Assembly: GCA_037039685.1 (NCBI GenBank)
Contig: JAWNGF010000004.1
Span: 3,782,001 to 3,846,000, forward strand
DNA: 64,000 nucleotides
Direction: 5' to 3'
From: Ceratobasidium sp. AG-K
Taxonomy: Eukaryota > Basidiomycota > Agaricomycetes > Cantharellales > Ceratobasidiaceae
Every line of letters starts with the position of its first letter. Position 1 is the stretch's first letter. A model generated the notes under the pieces. It did no database searches and was not told the origin of the DNA. It saw only the letters and a list, made by a program, of their open reading frames with translations. A program made the translations under genes and the position numbers. This document shows positions 23,001-33,574 of the stretch, piece after piece.

Positions 23001-23313
23001 TAGATGCCTCCAAGCGTGCGGATGCTGGAAAAAAGAACATTATTATTTCTGAAAAGAAGGACAAAAAAGCGGCCAAGTACCTCATCAAGGATCTACCCTA
23101 TCCCTACACGAGTCGCGAGCAATTTGCCCGTAGCATGGCCGCACCGATTGGTACAGAGTGGAATACTCGAGTGGCACACCAGAGAGCGACGTTGCCACGG
23201 GTTGTCAAAAAGGTGAGTTCGTATTCGTCGTCCTTCGTGGCCTTGAGACATTTTTACCCGTATTCGCACTCTAGATGGGAACCGTTATCGACCCGTTGGA
23301 AAGGATGTTCTGA
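20077..23313 (+). CDS. UTP14: U3 snoRNA-associated protein 14 (small-subunit processome)
   Basis: Nucleolar protein of the small-subunit processome, needed for 18S rRNA maturation, where family members stimulate the helicase Dhr1. The N-terminus (KVNLKAARANIRGYTARQ; ALDVYEYSTGRVRRSKIG) is followed by long Asp/Glu tracts between 20280 and 20860. The conserved Utp14 core reads RLDREAAYAATKEEVQKW, MKRIREAEHLAFPLQ, KAKRVAKIKSKAFRRMKKKEKEK and RHRTTGKWSRAMRDKG. The C-terminal block is GWGSWGGRGAKK and KYLIKDLPYPYTSREQFARS, ending PLERMF after a last intron. About seven introns were seen. Length near 900 residues is normal for the family. Confidence 0.92.
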
Positions 23314-23392
23314 ATCCCAAGTATTTAAGCTGTGTACTGTATTTTATTTCATCGAGTGTACGTTCAATCACAGGATTTTGTATACGCATTCA

Positions 23393-24230
23393 TCAGGCAG
23401 TCGTAGGCTCTGATACGGGCAGCGCGAGCGAAAAACAGCACGAATCCAAAAGTAGCCCTCCTTTACTTTCTGGCAACTAGACCGCCCCAACGAGGGTTTC
23501 GGTGAGTTTGAACCCATTCCTCACGAAAACCTTATGACAAGCAACATTGTGGGGGAAGGCCTCTGCACAAAATTTGTGTGCGTTCATATGCAGTAGGACC
23601 CATCGCTCGATTAATAGCTTGACTGCTGTAGTCATAATGCCCCGTATGTGATGAATTGGGAGCAGATCGTCTACCGGAATATCAGACTCAGGCTGTACCC
23701 CAAATTAGATTATTTGAGCACCCACCCCCTACTGACCACACAATGCCAGAATCTCCATGTGTAAGATTTTCATTCATGTTGGCTTTGGCCGCTCGACCTT
23801 CGGCGTCTTTGATCTCGTCGAATCCGCCCTCTCGTCTGAGCTCAATACTACCCACAAATATGTCGACGCCATCTGGTCCGACTTCACGGATATAATTGAA
23901 CGGGAACATATCCAAATATCCAACGTCGCCGTCCACATCCGTAATGCTGGCCAGCCCCTTTTTATGATCACTAATGCATAAGCCTAGCCAATGATCGCAG
24001 CTGGCTTGAGGGAAAGGAAATGGGGCAGCAAAGTTCATAGCGATGGCAGAATCGCTCATGGCCTTCATAGCATATTCGGCATCCTTGAGTCGGGGTGAGG
24101 TCAAGAGAATGCTTGAATGCGGCTCGGGAAAGGCAATGAAAGGCTCACTAGTTACGGGGTCGTGCTTAAGCACGTATGCATAGCGCGAATTGTGAGGATA
24201 GGAGCTGGCACTGAGGGTCGCAGGCTTCAT
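23393..24230 (-). pseudogene. GNAT acetyltransferase copy A, shortened by an in-frame stop
   Basis: First (3'-most) of four tandem GNAT genes. Two exons: MKPATLSASSYPHNSRYAYV..., through LTSPRLKDAEYAM, DVDGDVGYLDMFPFNYIREV and GDSGIVWSV, then after a short intron LLPIHHIRGIMTTAVKLLIERW and KVFVRNGFKLT. In the intact copies a Gln codon follows the next strand; here it is TAG (23477-23479). The frame after it remains alignable (PESKGGLLLDSC) to a second stop at 23393. The product would lack about 28 C-terminal residues, including the last beta-strand region. It may be a recent pseudogene or a shortened active protein. Confidence 0.8.
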
Positions 24231-24686
24231 GTTGAGAAGAGCAGGGGTAGACGTGTGCAACTCCAGGGGCATTTGGACTTCCCGGCCGATGAAGTTACCA
24301 ATAGAGGAGCCTGACTCGGTAGTGGGCCGCTCGGTCCACTCGAAATGTGCCGGTACCGGTATCATGGTGCTGTGCAGTTCCTAGCCAAGTTGCTCAAGCG
24401 TCAAGGTGTGCTAAGAACGCACTTCTCGACCCAACTCAACTGAAATAATACGATGAGAGTTACGATTGTGAACCGATATATGGCCAAATCGACCGGTTTT
24501 GGGCAGTATAGGATTGCATTTAATCAGGTGCAGCCCACTCGCTACACGTCGAGAATAGGCGCTGGAACTCCATGGATCTATGTGGACTCAGCATTCTCTT
24601 TATCGATTCTTCCACGGACATTGCTTTCCATAGGATCCAATTATCTGCTGATATATTCACATGACCATACATGTCTATGCATTCTG

Positions 24687-25522
24687 TCAAACTAGCTTAG
24701 ATTCGGGCACTTCAAGCGCAAAACGGAGCGAATCCATCAATTGCCCCCCTTTGCTTTCTGGAAATTGAACTGCGCCAATAATCGTACCAGTGGGCTTGAA
24801 CCCATTCTTGAGAAAGACTTTAGAGCTGGCGATATTATGAGGAAACGTCGTGGCGTGGAATTTGCGCGCATTCATGTGAGGCGTGGCCCACAACTCGATA
24901 ACAGCTTTCACCACAGCAGTCATAATGCCTCGCCCATGGTAACTCGGTAAAAGGTAGTCTATCAGGGTTTCTTGTCAGCTATGGAACATTACATATCATT
25001 CAAGTACTTACCGCCTATCATCCAGACAATGTCTGAGTCTCCCGGCAAGAGACGATTGTTCGCGTCGGCCTTTGTTTGGGTTTCCGCGTTCTTTTCGTCT
25101 CCGAATGCATCCCAACGTGCGCGACTAAGTTCAATGTTCCCAACAAATGTCTCAGAGCCATCTGGCGCGACCTCACGTATGTATCCTAGGGGGAAGGTAT
25201 CTAGATAACCAACCTTTCCGTCCACATCCGTTATGCTAGCGAGTGATTCCCTATATTCAGCCAGACGACTGTTCAACCAAGCATCACAATGCTCTCGAAG
25301 GTAAGGGAATGGGGGTGAAGCAAAGTTCATGCAGAGGTCAAGGTTGTTCATAACTGCCATAATATGGTCGCCGTCCTCGGGTCGCGGCGGCGTCAGGCGA
25401 AGGTTTGAATACGGAGCGGGCATAGTGATGAACGGCTCGTTGGTTATGAGATTACGTTCAAGCACGGGCGCATAACGCGAGTTGTAAGGATATCCATCAG
25501 CCTTAGTTATTGCGGGTGGCAT
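24687..25522 (-). CDS. GNAT-family N-acetyltransferase copy B (intact)
   Basis: GCN5-related N-acetyltransferase fold enzyme expected to move acetyl from acetyl-CoA to an unknown amine. It has two exons (25522-25012 and 24958-24687) and about 260 residues. It starts MPPAITKADGYPYNSRYAPV. The body has NLRLTPPRPEDGDHI, MNFASPPFPYLREHCDAWL, ASITDVDGKVGYLDTFPLGY, and the acetyl-CoA loop/helix region LLPSYHGRGIMTAVVKAVIE, then MNARKFHATTFPHN, SSKVFLKNGFKPTGT and QFPESKGGQLMD. The intron splits the codon after the Gly that precedes DYLLPSYH, the same place as in the other copies. The frame is open for 30 codons upstream, but alignment to copy D favours this ATG. The substrate cannot be predicted. 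Confidence 0.86.
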
Positions 25523-25825
25523 GTGGTGGGGCAGATGAAAGAGATACAAGGGCAATGCTTGACTCGATTGTGGGTCGTTGGCCCAAATAAAGCCCCTGGT
25601 CCTGTATAGCACCTAGGGTCTTGAAACCGCCAACATCGATTTATCGAGGTCATTTACGTAAGACATACTGGAGTGTCTAACTTACGAGCCAGCTCCTATT
25701 TTTATATAAATATAAATGGTCCGTCGGGCGGGAGCGACCGAGGTGTCGCGACCAGGTTCGAACAACCCGATAAATCGAGATCCGCATTTGTGCCATTATA
25801 CATACAGTTGTCAAACAGTGCCTTC

Positions 25826-26642
25826 TTAATCAAGTACCTCTCGCCTAAAATAGCAACTATCCAGTAGGTGACCTCCTTTGCTTTCTGGAAACTGGACTGC
25901 TCTTGGAATCGTGACGGTAGGTTTGAACCCGGTTCTCAAGAAAACCTTGTAGCTGGAGCTGTTATGGGGAAACCCTGCAGCTTGAAATTTCCGCGCGTTC
26001 ATGTGGGGTACAGCCCAGCGCTCAACCAGTGCCTTGACCACCGCGGTCATTATCGCTCGTTTTTGGTGACGGGGCATCAGGTAATCTGCCAAGACGTCAG
26101 TTCTTGAATATAATGCAATCAAATGTGTGGCTAATTACCTCCTATCGCCCAAATGATGTTGGGATCTCCAGGTGGAAAGGTGTTGTTTGTGCTAACCCTC
26201 GCTATTCAAGCCTCTGGATCCAGAATGTCTCTGAACCCACCCTCACCGGCACAGTCCATTTCGATATGCCTCAGAAAGTACTCGGTGCCGTCCGATGCGA
26301 CTTCGCGTATGAAACCAAAAGGGGAAATGTCGAGATACCCAATATGTTTATCCACGTTTCTAAGACTAACCAAAGCTCTTCGATACTCGGCTCGACGGTC
26401 CCCAGCCAAGCATCGCAATGTTCTTGGAGGTAAGGATAAGGTGGCCCACCAAAATTCATGACAGTTTGTAGGTCATTCATAGCCATTATAATGTGTTCGG
26501 CGTCTTCAAGTCGAGGCGAGGTAAGGCGGAAGTTCGAGTGTGGAGGGGGCATGGCAATGAATGGATCGTTTGTTGTGGGATTGTACTCGAGCGAGGGTAT
26601 ATAACGAGAGTTTTAGGGATAAGGCTTGGAACTGGGGGGTAT
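25826..26642 (-). pseudogene. GNAT acetyltransferase copy C, decayed
   Basis: Third tandem GNAT copy, with at least four lesions against copies B and D. The start codon position is ATA (26640-26642). The Tyr codon of the YPYNSRY motif is TAA (26613-26615). A one-base shift lies after the DAWLG codons (about 26400-26404). A TGA (26206-26208) falls before the PPGDPNIIW segment. The second exon is fully open (LMPRHQKRAIMTAVVKALVE, MNARKFQAAGFPHN, QFPESKGGHLLDS), so similarity is still high and loss seems recent. Confidence 0.88.
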
Positions 26643-26722
26643 GTTTAGTATCCTAGAAGATTGGGATAGCTTGTAGATGAAGGCGACCCAAGCCTGAGAG
26701 GTGATTGTTGTTTAATTTAGAA

Positions 26723-26755
26723 GGCTTGGCCCGGCTTGGCCCAGCTTGGTCCCAG
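26723..26755. repeat. Short GGCTTGGCCC repeats
   Basis: Two exact GGCTTGGCCC units are followed by a diverged third (AGCTTGGTCCC), in the presumed promoter of copy C. Confidence 0.5.
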
Positions 26756-27123
26756 CACAGCTCCAGAGAAGCCAAATTTTACAAATACATACAGACTTGA
26801 ATGAATGATTAATTACAGCGGGGGGACGCGCTCAGGGTCGAAAGTGTTTCGAACAATCAAAGAACTCAATCTCGGAAGTAGTCTACTTTTTTCTCTTTGG
26901 GTATATCTCTTTCTTGTGAATTGAATGACAATGCATGGTTGGATAATTTCTGACCACTCGTCCGAATCGAATATGATTGTTGCTCCATAATCACTGCATT
27001 CCTTCAGTTAATAGTATCATCTATCGTAGCCTTAGAACCTGGTATACACCTATAAATGAGCTACTCATACTATGCAAACCACTGGTACCAATACAACCTG
27101 CCGTCCGTTGTAGGGTTTCTTTA

Positions 27124-27975
27124 TCAACCATCAGCACTAGCAGCCTCAGACTCCACAACGTCCCGATCGAAGTAGAAACAATCCATCAGTTGTCCCCCCT
27201 TGTTTTCTGGGAACTGGACAACTCCGATAATGGTACCACTGAGGCGAAACCCGTTTCGTAAGAATACCTTGTGACTACCAATATTCTTGGTAAAGGCGCT
27301 CGCGTGAAACTTGCGTGCGTTCATATGAGGTATGGCCCATGAGTCGATGATCGCCTTGACCACCGCTGTCATTATTCCTCGTTTGTGATGACTTGGCCGG
27401 AGGTAATCTATGAGCAAGCTAAATCAGCCAGATCATAATGTCCACTCCATTCTATACTCACCTGAAATTGACCAAACAATACTGGGGTCCCCAGGTGGAA
27501 GAGTCAAGTTTGCATGCACCCTAGTTTCCCGAGCTGTCCGATCCTCTATCTGCTCAAACGAATCCTCTCTCATGAGTCCTACATCGCCTAGAAAGGTTTC
27601 CGAACCGTCTGCAGCAATCTCCCGGATATGTCTTAGGGGAAATATGTCTAAGTACCCGACATCCCCGTGCACGTTTTTAATATCAGCCATTGCGTTTGCG
27701 TAGTCACGCAGTCGATCGCGCAGCCAAGTATCGCAGTGCTCTCGAAGATAGGGGAAAGGTGGAGAAACAAAGTTCATGGCAACTTCCGGACCATTCATAA
27801 TCGGCAAAATGGCCTCCGCATCATCCATCCGGGCTGGGGTCAGGCGGATATTAGAGTGTGGGGCGGGTAACGCGAGATAGGGTTCGTCCGTTGCTGGGTT
27901 ATACTGAAGAACTTTCAGATAGCGTGGGTTGTAAGGATAAGTCCCATTTTGGGGTGCTTCAGCGGGGTGAGACAT
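27124..27975 (-). CDS. GNAT-family N-acetyltransferase copy D (intact)
   Basis: Fourth and most 5' copy of the tandem array, two exons (27975-27462 and 27407-27124), 265 residues. It starts MSHPAEAPQNGTYPYNPRYL. Motifs follow copy B: NIRLTPARMDDAEAI, MNFVSPPFPYLREHCDTWL, DIKNVHGDVGYLDIFPLRHI, PPGDPSIVWSISG|DYLRPSHHKRGIMTA, MNARKFHASAFTKN, HKVFLRNGFRLSGT and QFPENKGGQLMDCF. The HKRGIMTA turn is where GNAT enzymes hold the acetyl-CoA pyrophosphate (Q/RxxGxG/A-like). The acceptor at CATAG keeps the frame. A short block about 120-140 bases upstream is shared with copy C. Confidence 0.87.
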
Positions 27976-28782
27976 ATCGTTTGAGTGAAATACCGATTGA
28001 AGAATGTGTTAGTTTATTTACGAGCAGCAATTGACTCGGCCTAAAATACGCTTCGGCACTCTCGGGCTAATACTTTGACTCGATCCATGTGATCTTGGTC
28101 CTACACAGCTCCAGATGTTGCTTACGCGCCAGGCAACACAGTCTCGAGCTAGAATACGATCCCAAGTTGTCTTAAACTTTGTTTTATTGTTCTCTCTGTA
28201 TCTAACATCTTAATCCCGTCTTGCTGTTGGAGCGATCGCTGCGCACACTGCGCGAAAAACTGCGGGAGCGCGTGGGCGCTACAACTGGCACATATACCCG
28301 TATTTCAAAGTAAAATAAGCTAAGTGATCAATGAACCACGGTCCCGAACCATCCCGGGAACACTTACGCAGGAGTCATGCGCTGGAGGTTATAAAGGTAC
28401 GCCGAATACACCGTTTCCAGCGGCCATCAAGATCCACATCGTACATTGAGGTGCTCTCTTGCTCGAACGTCAGAGCCTTAACACAAACCGCTATTTTAGA
28501 AACAGAATTCTGATGAAATTTTTATACAGCTCCGCCTAAGGTTGCAAAGCCATGCCAAGGCTAAGATTGTGATTTCAGGTAGTAAAGTAAAATAGTTTCA
28601 TAAGAGTCACGTGGTGGCGATCAGGAGCCTCAAGCGCCCAATCCGCAGATAATCGCCGATCGTGCTGCTCTGTTCCTCGACGGTTGCTGGACGACGTCAG
28701 CAGGACTGGAAGCCCAACTCGACGACGACAACAGCTCGGCGAATCACCCTCAGATTGAACCCAACTTACTTCTGAGTTGACA
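27976..28782. other. Intergenic between GNAT copy D and the amine oxidase
   Basis: A divergent promoter region about 800 bases long. Contains the block shared with copy C (about 28094-28116) and a TCACGTG near 28605. No gene seen. Confidence 0.45.
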
Positions 28783-30899
28783 ATGGAGACACCACACAAG
28801 CTACGCATAGCAATAGTTGGCTCTGGAGTATCTGGTTTGGCGGCAACTTGGGTTAGCACCTGGTTGCACACAATCAAGCGGCGTGTAATTGACCGACCAA
28901 ATCAATAGGCACTCAACGAGCATAGTAATGCGGAGGTTCATTTGTTTGAAGCGGACGATCGACCTGGAGGGCACGCCAACACAGTAAGGTTCAAACGGCC
29001 CAACTTCAACGGAAAGGAGAGTGAGGGGGTCGATGTTGACACGTAAGTGAGCTACTTCCTCTGCAAGTGGATCAATTGGCTAACTGCGCTGTAGTGGATT
29101 TGTAAGGGTTCGGATTCATCTGTCGCACAGCAACTCAATAGTCTGCCAATCAGATCGTTTGCAACCCACCCAGCTACCCCAACTTTCTTCGATTCCTCGC
29201 TTTATCCGACGTGAATGTTCCCGTTACCCCCACAGAGATGACGTTTAGTGTCTCGCGTGATCGAGGCGAGTTCGAATGGGCGGGGAAGGATCCGACGACG
29301 CTGTTCTGCCAAATTCAGAACCTGTTCAAACCTGGAATGTGGAGGATGATATGGGATATTCTTCGGTAAGTCTGATTATATATTAGGTCTTTCTACGCGC
29401 TTACTGGCCTAGTTTCAATGCCTCGGCTCGTCGTTTGATTGAAGACGGCTTTGAGCCGCCTCTTGGCACAAAGCAGGAACTTAGTATCGGGGAGTATCTC
29501 AAGAACGAAGGCTATTCAAATGAATTCACCGACGACTATCTTATCGTAGGTTCTCTTCTAGCACTTTTTGATGATATCTAACATACGGGATGACCCAGCC
29601 AATGACTGCAGCTATATGGTCTACACCCCCAGACACTTGTGCACTCGACTTTCCCGCACGCACACTGATCCGATTCATGCATAACCACCACCTGCTTCAA
29701 ATAGTTGGGAAACCGAAATGGCTGACAATCCCTGGTGGATCGTATGTAACACTTACCTCCTCTGTGGCCCGTCTCATGCCTAGTTGGTTGAATAGACACA
29801 AATATGTCAAGCGCATAGTATCATCGCTCCCACCTTCAAACCTGCACCTATCTACGCCCGTGCAAGCAATTTCCACCACTCCAGGATCGTCAAAGGTCAC
29901 TATTCAACTCGCGAGCGGCTCTGAACAATTTGACCACGTAATTCTGGCGACTCACTCCGATACTTCTTTGAATATGCTTCGTCGAGGAGAAGGGCTAACC
30001 AAGAGCGAAGAGGCAATTCTAGGCTCATTTGGGTGGAGCAAGAACCGTGCGGTATTGCACACAGATGTAGAGGTTGGTTGTCTCAATCAATTTAGAGAAA
30101 TTGTACTGATACTCCGTGCAGCTTATGCCCAAACGTCGAGCAGCATGGTCCTGTTGGAACTATCTCACTTTCTCCGAAGTAAATGCCCAAGGAGAGAAAA
30201 GGGCAAATGTGAACGAGGTCGCGTTGTATGTATCAATATCTTTCATGCATAACGTTTACTAACGGAGAACGATAGGACATGTATGATCTTTTAAATTTGA
30301 TGCCCGAATTATGCTTGCTAACTGCTCACTTCAACAGACTGCATGAACCACTTACAGCACATCCCCGAACATACTCACGGACCCGTTCTAGTGACACTCA
30401 ATCCACCCTTTGAGCCTCGCCCGGAGCTCGTAGTCGCCCAGTCGACGTACGAGCATCCAGTTATGAGTGCTCAGGTTTGTTCCACTGTTCAATGTCCAAG
30501 GGACCTGCTAACGCGCGACTAATTGTATTTAGGGTATAGCTGCGCAAGGCGAACTTTCCACTATCCAGAACGTGCGTGGAATTTCCTATGCAGGTGCTTG
30601 GACGAAATACGGTGAGATATGAACTTTTACCGTCCCACCTTCTACTCACCACTGTCATTTCCGAAGGCTTCCACGAAGACGGATTCACGTCTGGTCTAAA
30701 GGCAGCTACATCCATCCCGCTTCCTGGGCTCCAGGTCTCGCTCCCATTCAAGATTGCCTCGCCGGATCGAGAGAGCGGGCCGGTACTGGTCAGGAGAGCT
30801 AGTGAACAAGTATTCGAGGCGGCTGAGAACGTGAGGAGGATTATTTCATGGGTTCTAAGTTGGCTATACGCAGGCGGGTCCAAGAAGAAAGTCGACTAA
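28783..30899 (+). CDS. FAD-dependent amine oxidase/NAD(P)-binding Rossmann protein
   Basis: Flavoprotein of the flavin amine oxidase superfamily; reaction and substrate unknown. It opens [25 protein letters not shown], a classical GxGxxG dinucleotide-binding fold, followed by the acidic end of the second strand ([17 protein letters not shown]) and VDTGFIV. Later come [51 protein letters not shown] (second FAD contact) and, near the C-terminus, [19 protein letters not shown], the typical closing flavin-binding block. About eight short introns; the total is about 560 residues. Related fungal and bacterial proteins are called amine oxidases or, near cyclopropane fatty-acid synthases, FAD oxidoreductases. 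Confidence 0.85.
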
Positions 30900-32033
30900 A
30901 TAGAAGATAGTTAGACCGTAGAGTGTGTTCAAATGTGCTTAAGGGAGAACGTCTCGATATCCAATAAATAGAAGTCTGGAGGTCATGGCTGTGTATCCCA
31001 ATTGAGGCAGGAGTCTTGCCAAACTGGTCACTTGTTTGGCCATTGTGGCCAAACAAGCCACCTTTGGCCTCAGAGCACGACCATTAACGCATACATCGAT
31101 CACAAGCCCTGGATTGGACCTCCCGAGGCCCTTTCAATGCCTCTCTGATAATGAGCATTATGGGAAAGTCAGTGTGGCTTTTGGTACAGAAGGCGGAGAG
31201 CAGCCGCCCAAACCGCCTCGCTCGGTTATTTAACGCAGAGAAGGGGTACCGATGAGTCGCCAGTAGCAGCTCTTACTTGAGATATCTCGGTTACCGTGAC
31301 ACTAGACCGCGAATACTTCGACGCGATGTGTACTGGATACTCATTCTTTAGGCGTAATTATACCCTAGTAGAAGTCAAAATAGACTGCACATCACCCTAC
31401 TGCGTGGCTTCTGCAGTACATGATGACACCGACCAAGGGACTATCAAGTGAGTATAAAGCAGAACCACCCTGCTCGTCAACTAACACCCTACTAGCCCAA
31501 AGCTGCTTACGATTCCCAAGCTCGTTCTTCCCGCAACGCGGAAACGAGGCCGACCACCCAAGACTGTATTATTTCCCAGGCAGCGAACCAGCTCCCGAGT
31601 TTGAGTCGATACTGTATTAGTAGCATTTAGGTTGTCATATAGACATATAATCTTGAGCCTCTATAGTGCCATTACGGGCAAACGCTTCCAGTCCGCGCAA
31701 ACAGCTCTTTACTAAGCGCCAGCCAATCACAAACACCTCGAGGCAATTCAGTTACAAACTAGAAAAAGCGAGACAACCCAGTGCCTCGCTCACTCCTCAT
31801 TCATCATCAACTAAACCACATCATGCCTCACAGAGGTAATATAACAGGCCAGCCAACAACAACAACTCGGTTGATAGAGAAACAGCTCGTCCCACAGAAA
31901 CGAACCGACTAGGACTATGTGCAAGAAAACGAAGGTGAGGAAAGGTCCATTGTCCATGCAATCCACAATATACTTCAGAAACGATCCGCCCTGTGATTAT
32001 GATATGACCCAGAGGAAACCTTGTGTTGTGTGA
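30900..32033. other. Intergenic, with a perfect hairpin at 31031-31057
   Basis: Downstream of two convergent genes. No gene seen; a 66-codon open frame near 31420 lacks motifs. Contains the CTTGTTTGGCC inverted repeat. Confidence 0.45.
31031..31057. repeat. Perfect 11-base inverted repeat with 5-base loop
   Basis: Arm CTTGTTTGGCC (31031-31041), loop ATTGT, arm GGCCAAACAAG (31047-31057). It lies about 130 bases past the amine oxidase stop. It could be a 3' end hairpin or a transposon relic. Confidence 0.7.
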
Positions 32034-33574
32034 TTAGAATCCGCCGACGGGGACACCCTTCTTTAGTGCGCCCTGCAACTCGGCGGGGGCGCTGATCCGT
32101 CGCCTGAGTTTGTCAACCATGTTCCGGCCTTGGACGGCACGGCGTTCGCTCTCGGTAAGCTTCAACGCGCTCGCAACTTCCTTTTGCGTGCGCAAGAGCG
32201 TGCTTCGGCGGCTGACCGCGACTCCATCCACGACGCCCGTAGCTTCCATCTTCAATACACCCTCGGTCGACCGGGTCCGCGTGTGCGTAGTGGCGGGCGC
32301 AGTGACAGTAACAAGCGGCTCGGGACGGCGAGTCATCACCTTGGGCCTAGTCTCGCGCGGAACAGGCGGAGCGGGCTTGACCCCGATCGGAAGCTGCACA
32401 ACAGACCGGGGCGTGATGGGCGTGACGACCGCGTCGCGAACGAGTTCCTTTTTGATCGGCACTTCCTGCCGCCACGACTCGGCCATGTGCGGCTTGGTGC
32501 TCGCGGGCTGACGTTCCCGCCAGGACATGACGGGCACCGGGGCGAGTTCGGCCATGGTCTTGTTGATGCGGAGCGCTGGGATCGATTGGGGGACGAGCAC
32601 GGGCTTGATGGACTTGGGTGGCGAGGATGAAAGGATGAGCTTCGATGGAGTGTCTGGGGTCGTTGGCGTGACGGGCGCGAATGCCGTTTGCGTTGGGAAT
32701 GGCGTGGGCGGCGAGGCGGCGCGGGCACGAGTCGAGGCGATGATGCTGGCCGGAAGGCGCGAGCGGGGTTTGACCTCATCTATTCTGTTGCCCTTGACAA
32801 TGTTGAGGGGCTGAACGGAAACAGGCGCCGGCGCAGGGGCTTCGACCACGATAGATGGAACGGGCGCGGCGGGCGCAGCGTTGCGAGTGGAACGAAGGCG
32901 GGCGGTGATTTGGTCCAACGAGGGCAGACGGCCGGGGAAGTTCTCGCGAGCAGGAGTGCGCTGGGGCTTCTTGTAGTCGACTTGCTCAATCCATCTTTCG
33001 CGCGAGGTCACAGTCTCGAACAACTCGAGGGGAGACGCCAATCCGGGGCTGGGGAGCGAAAAGTGGAAGATCGCTGGGGTCTCGGGAGGAGTAACAGCTG
33101 TCTCGGCCGACGTGGGCGATGGAGGAGCGGTGATGCGGGACAGGAACAAGGCACGGCGTTCGACTATTCGACGTCAATTTGAGCACATACGCAAAACGGA
33201 CAATGCGTACCTTGTTTGGTGTGGTGGGCCTTGACGACTACCTCGCGGCGAAGACGGTCAGCAACATTGACTGAACGCTTGGCCGCACGCTCTCGGTTGG
33301 CGGCGAGCAAGTCCTGGAATGTGTTCTGGTCGAGGCCCCTCTTGTCGGCAGCCTTGACGGGCGAGAGGGTACGACCCACAGGCGAGCGGACCGGCGGGGG
33401 AAGGAGATATGTCGAACGGGGGCTCAGCGCATCTTCGGGAGAGCTGGGTTCGAGCGCCGGGCTGCTGTAGGTGGGAACATCTGCCGCGGGCGAGATGCAA
33501 ATCGATGGCACCGACCTGGGCGAAAGGGGAGACGACACACGCAAGGTGGGTACAACGAGGGTCTGGGAGTACAT
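32034..33574 (-). CDS. Pro/Ser/Ala-rich disordered protein (hypothetical, Agaricomycete type)
   Basis: Two exons (33574-33211 and 33163-32034) joined by a 47-base intron give about 497 residues. Most of it is low complexity with many SP and TP sites. Islands that look conserved are DQNTFQDLLAANRERAAKRS followed by VADRLRREVVVKAHHTKQVE, ERWIEQVDYKKPQRTPARENF, LPSLDQITARLRS, RSRLPASIIASTRAR, MSWRERQP and, at the C-terminus, LKLTESERRAVQGRNMVDKLRRRI. No enzyme or membrane motif. GC-rich third positions make long shadow frames on the other strand. The function is unknown; a scaffold phosphorylated at SP/TP sites is only a guess. Confidence 0.75.

Noticed and set aside
25741..25780. Possible tRNA B box (GGTTCGAAC)
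   Set aside because: The bases around it do not form a T-arm stem and no acceptor or anticodon arms fit.
32110..32814. Overlapping plus-strand frames of 95-166 codons
   Set aside because: Antisense to the Pro/Ser-rich gene; composition mirrors that gene.
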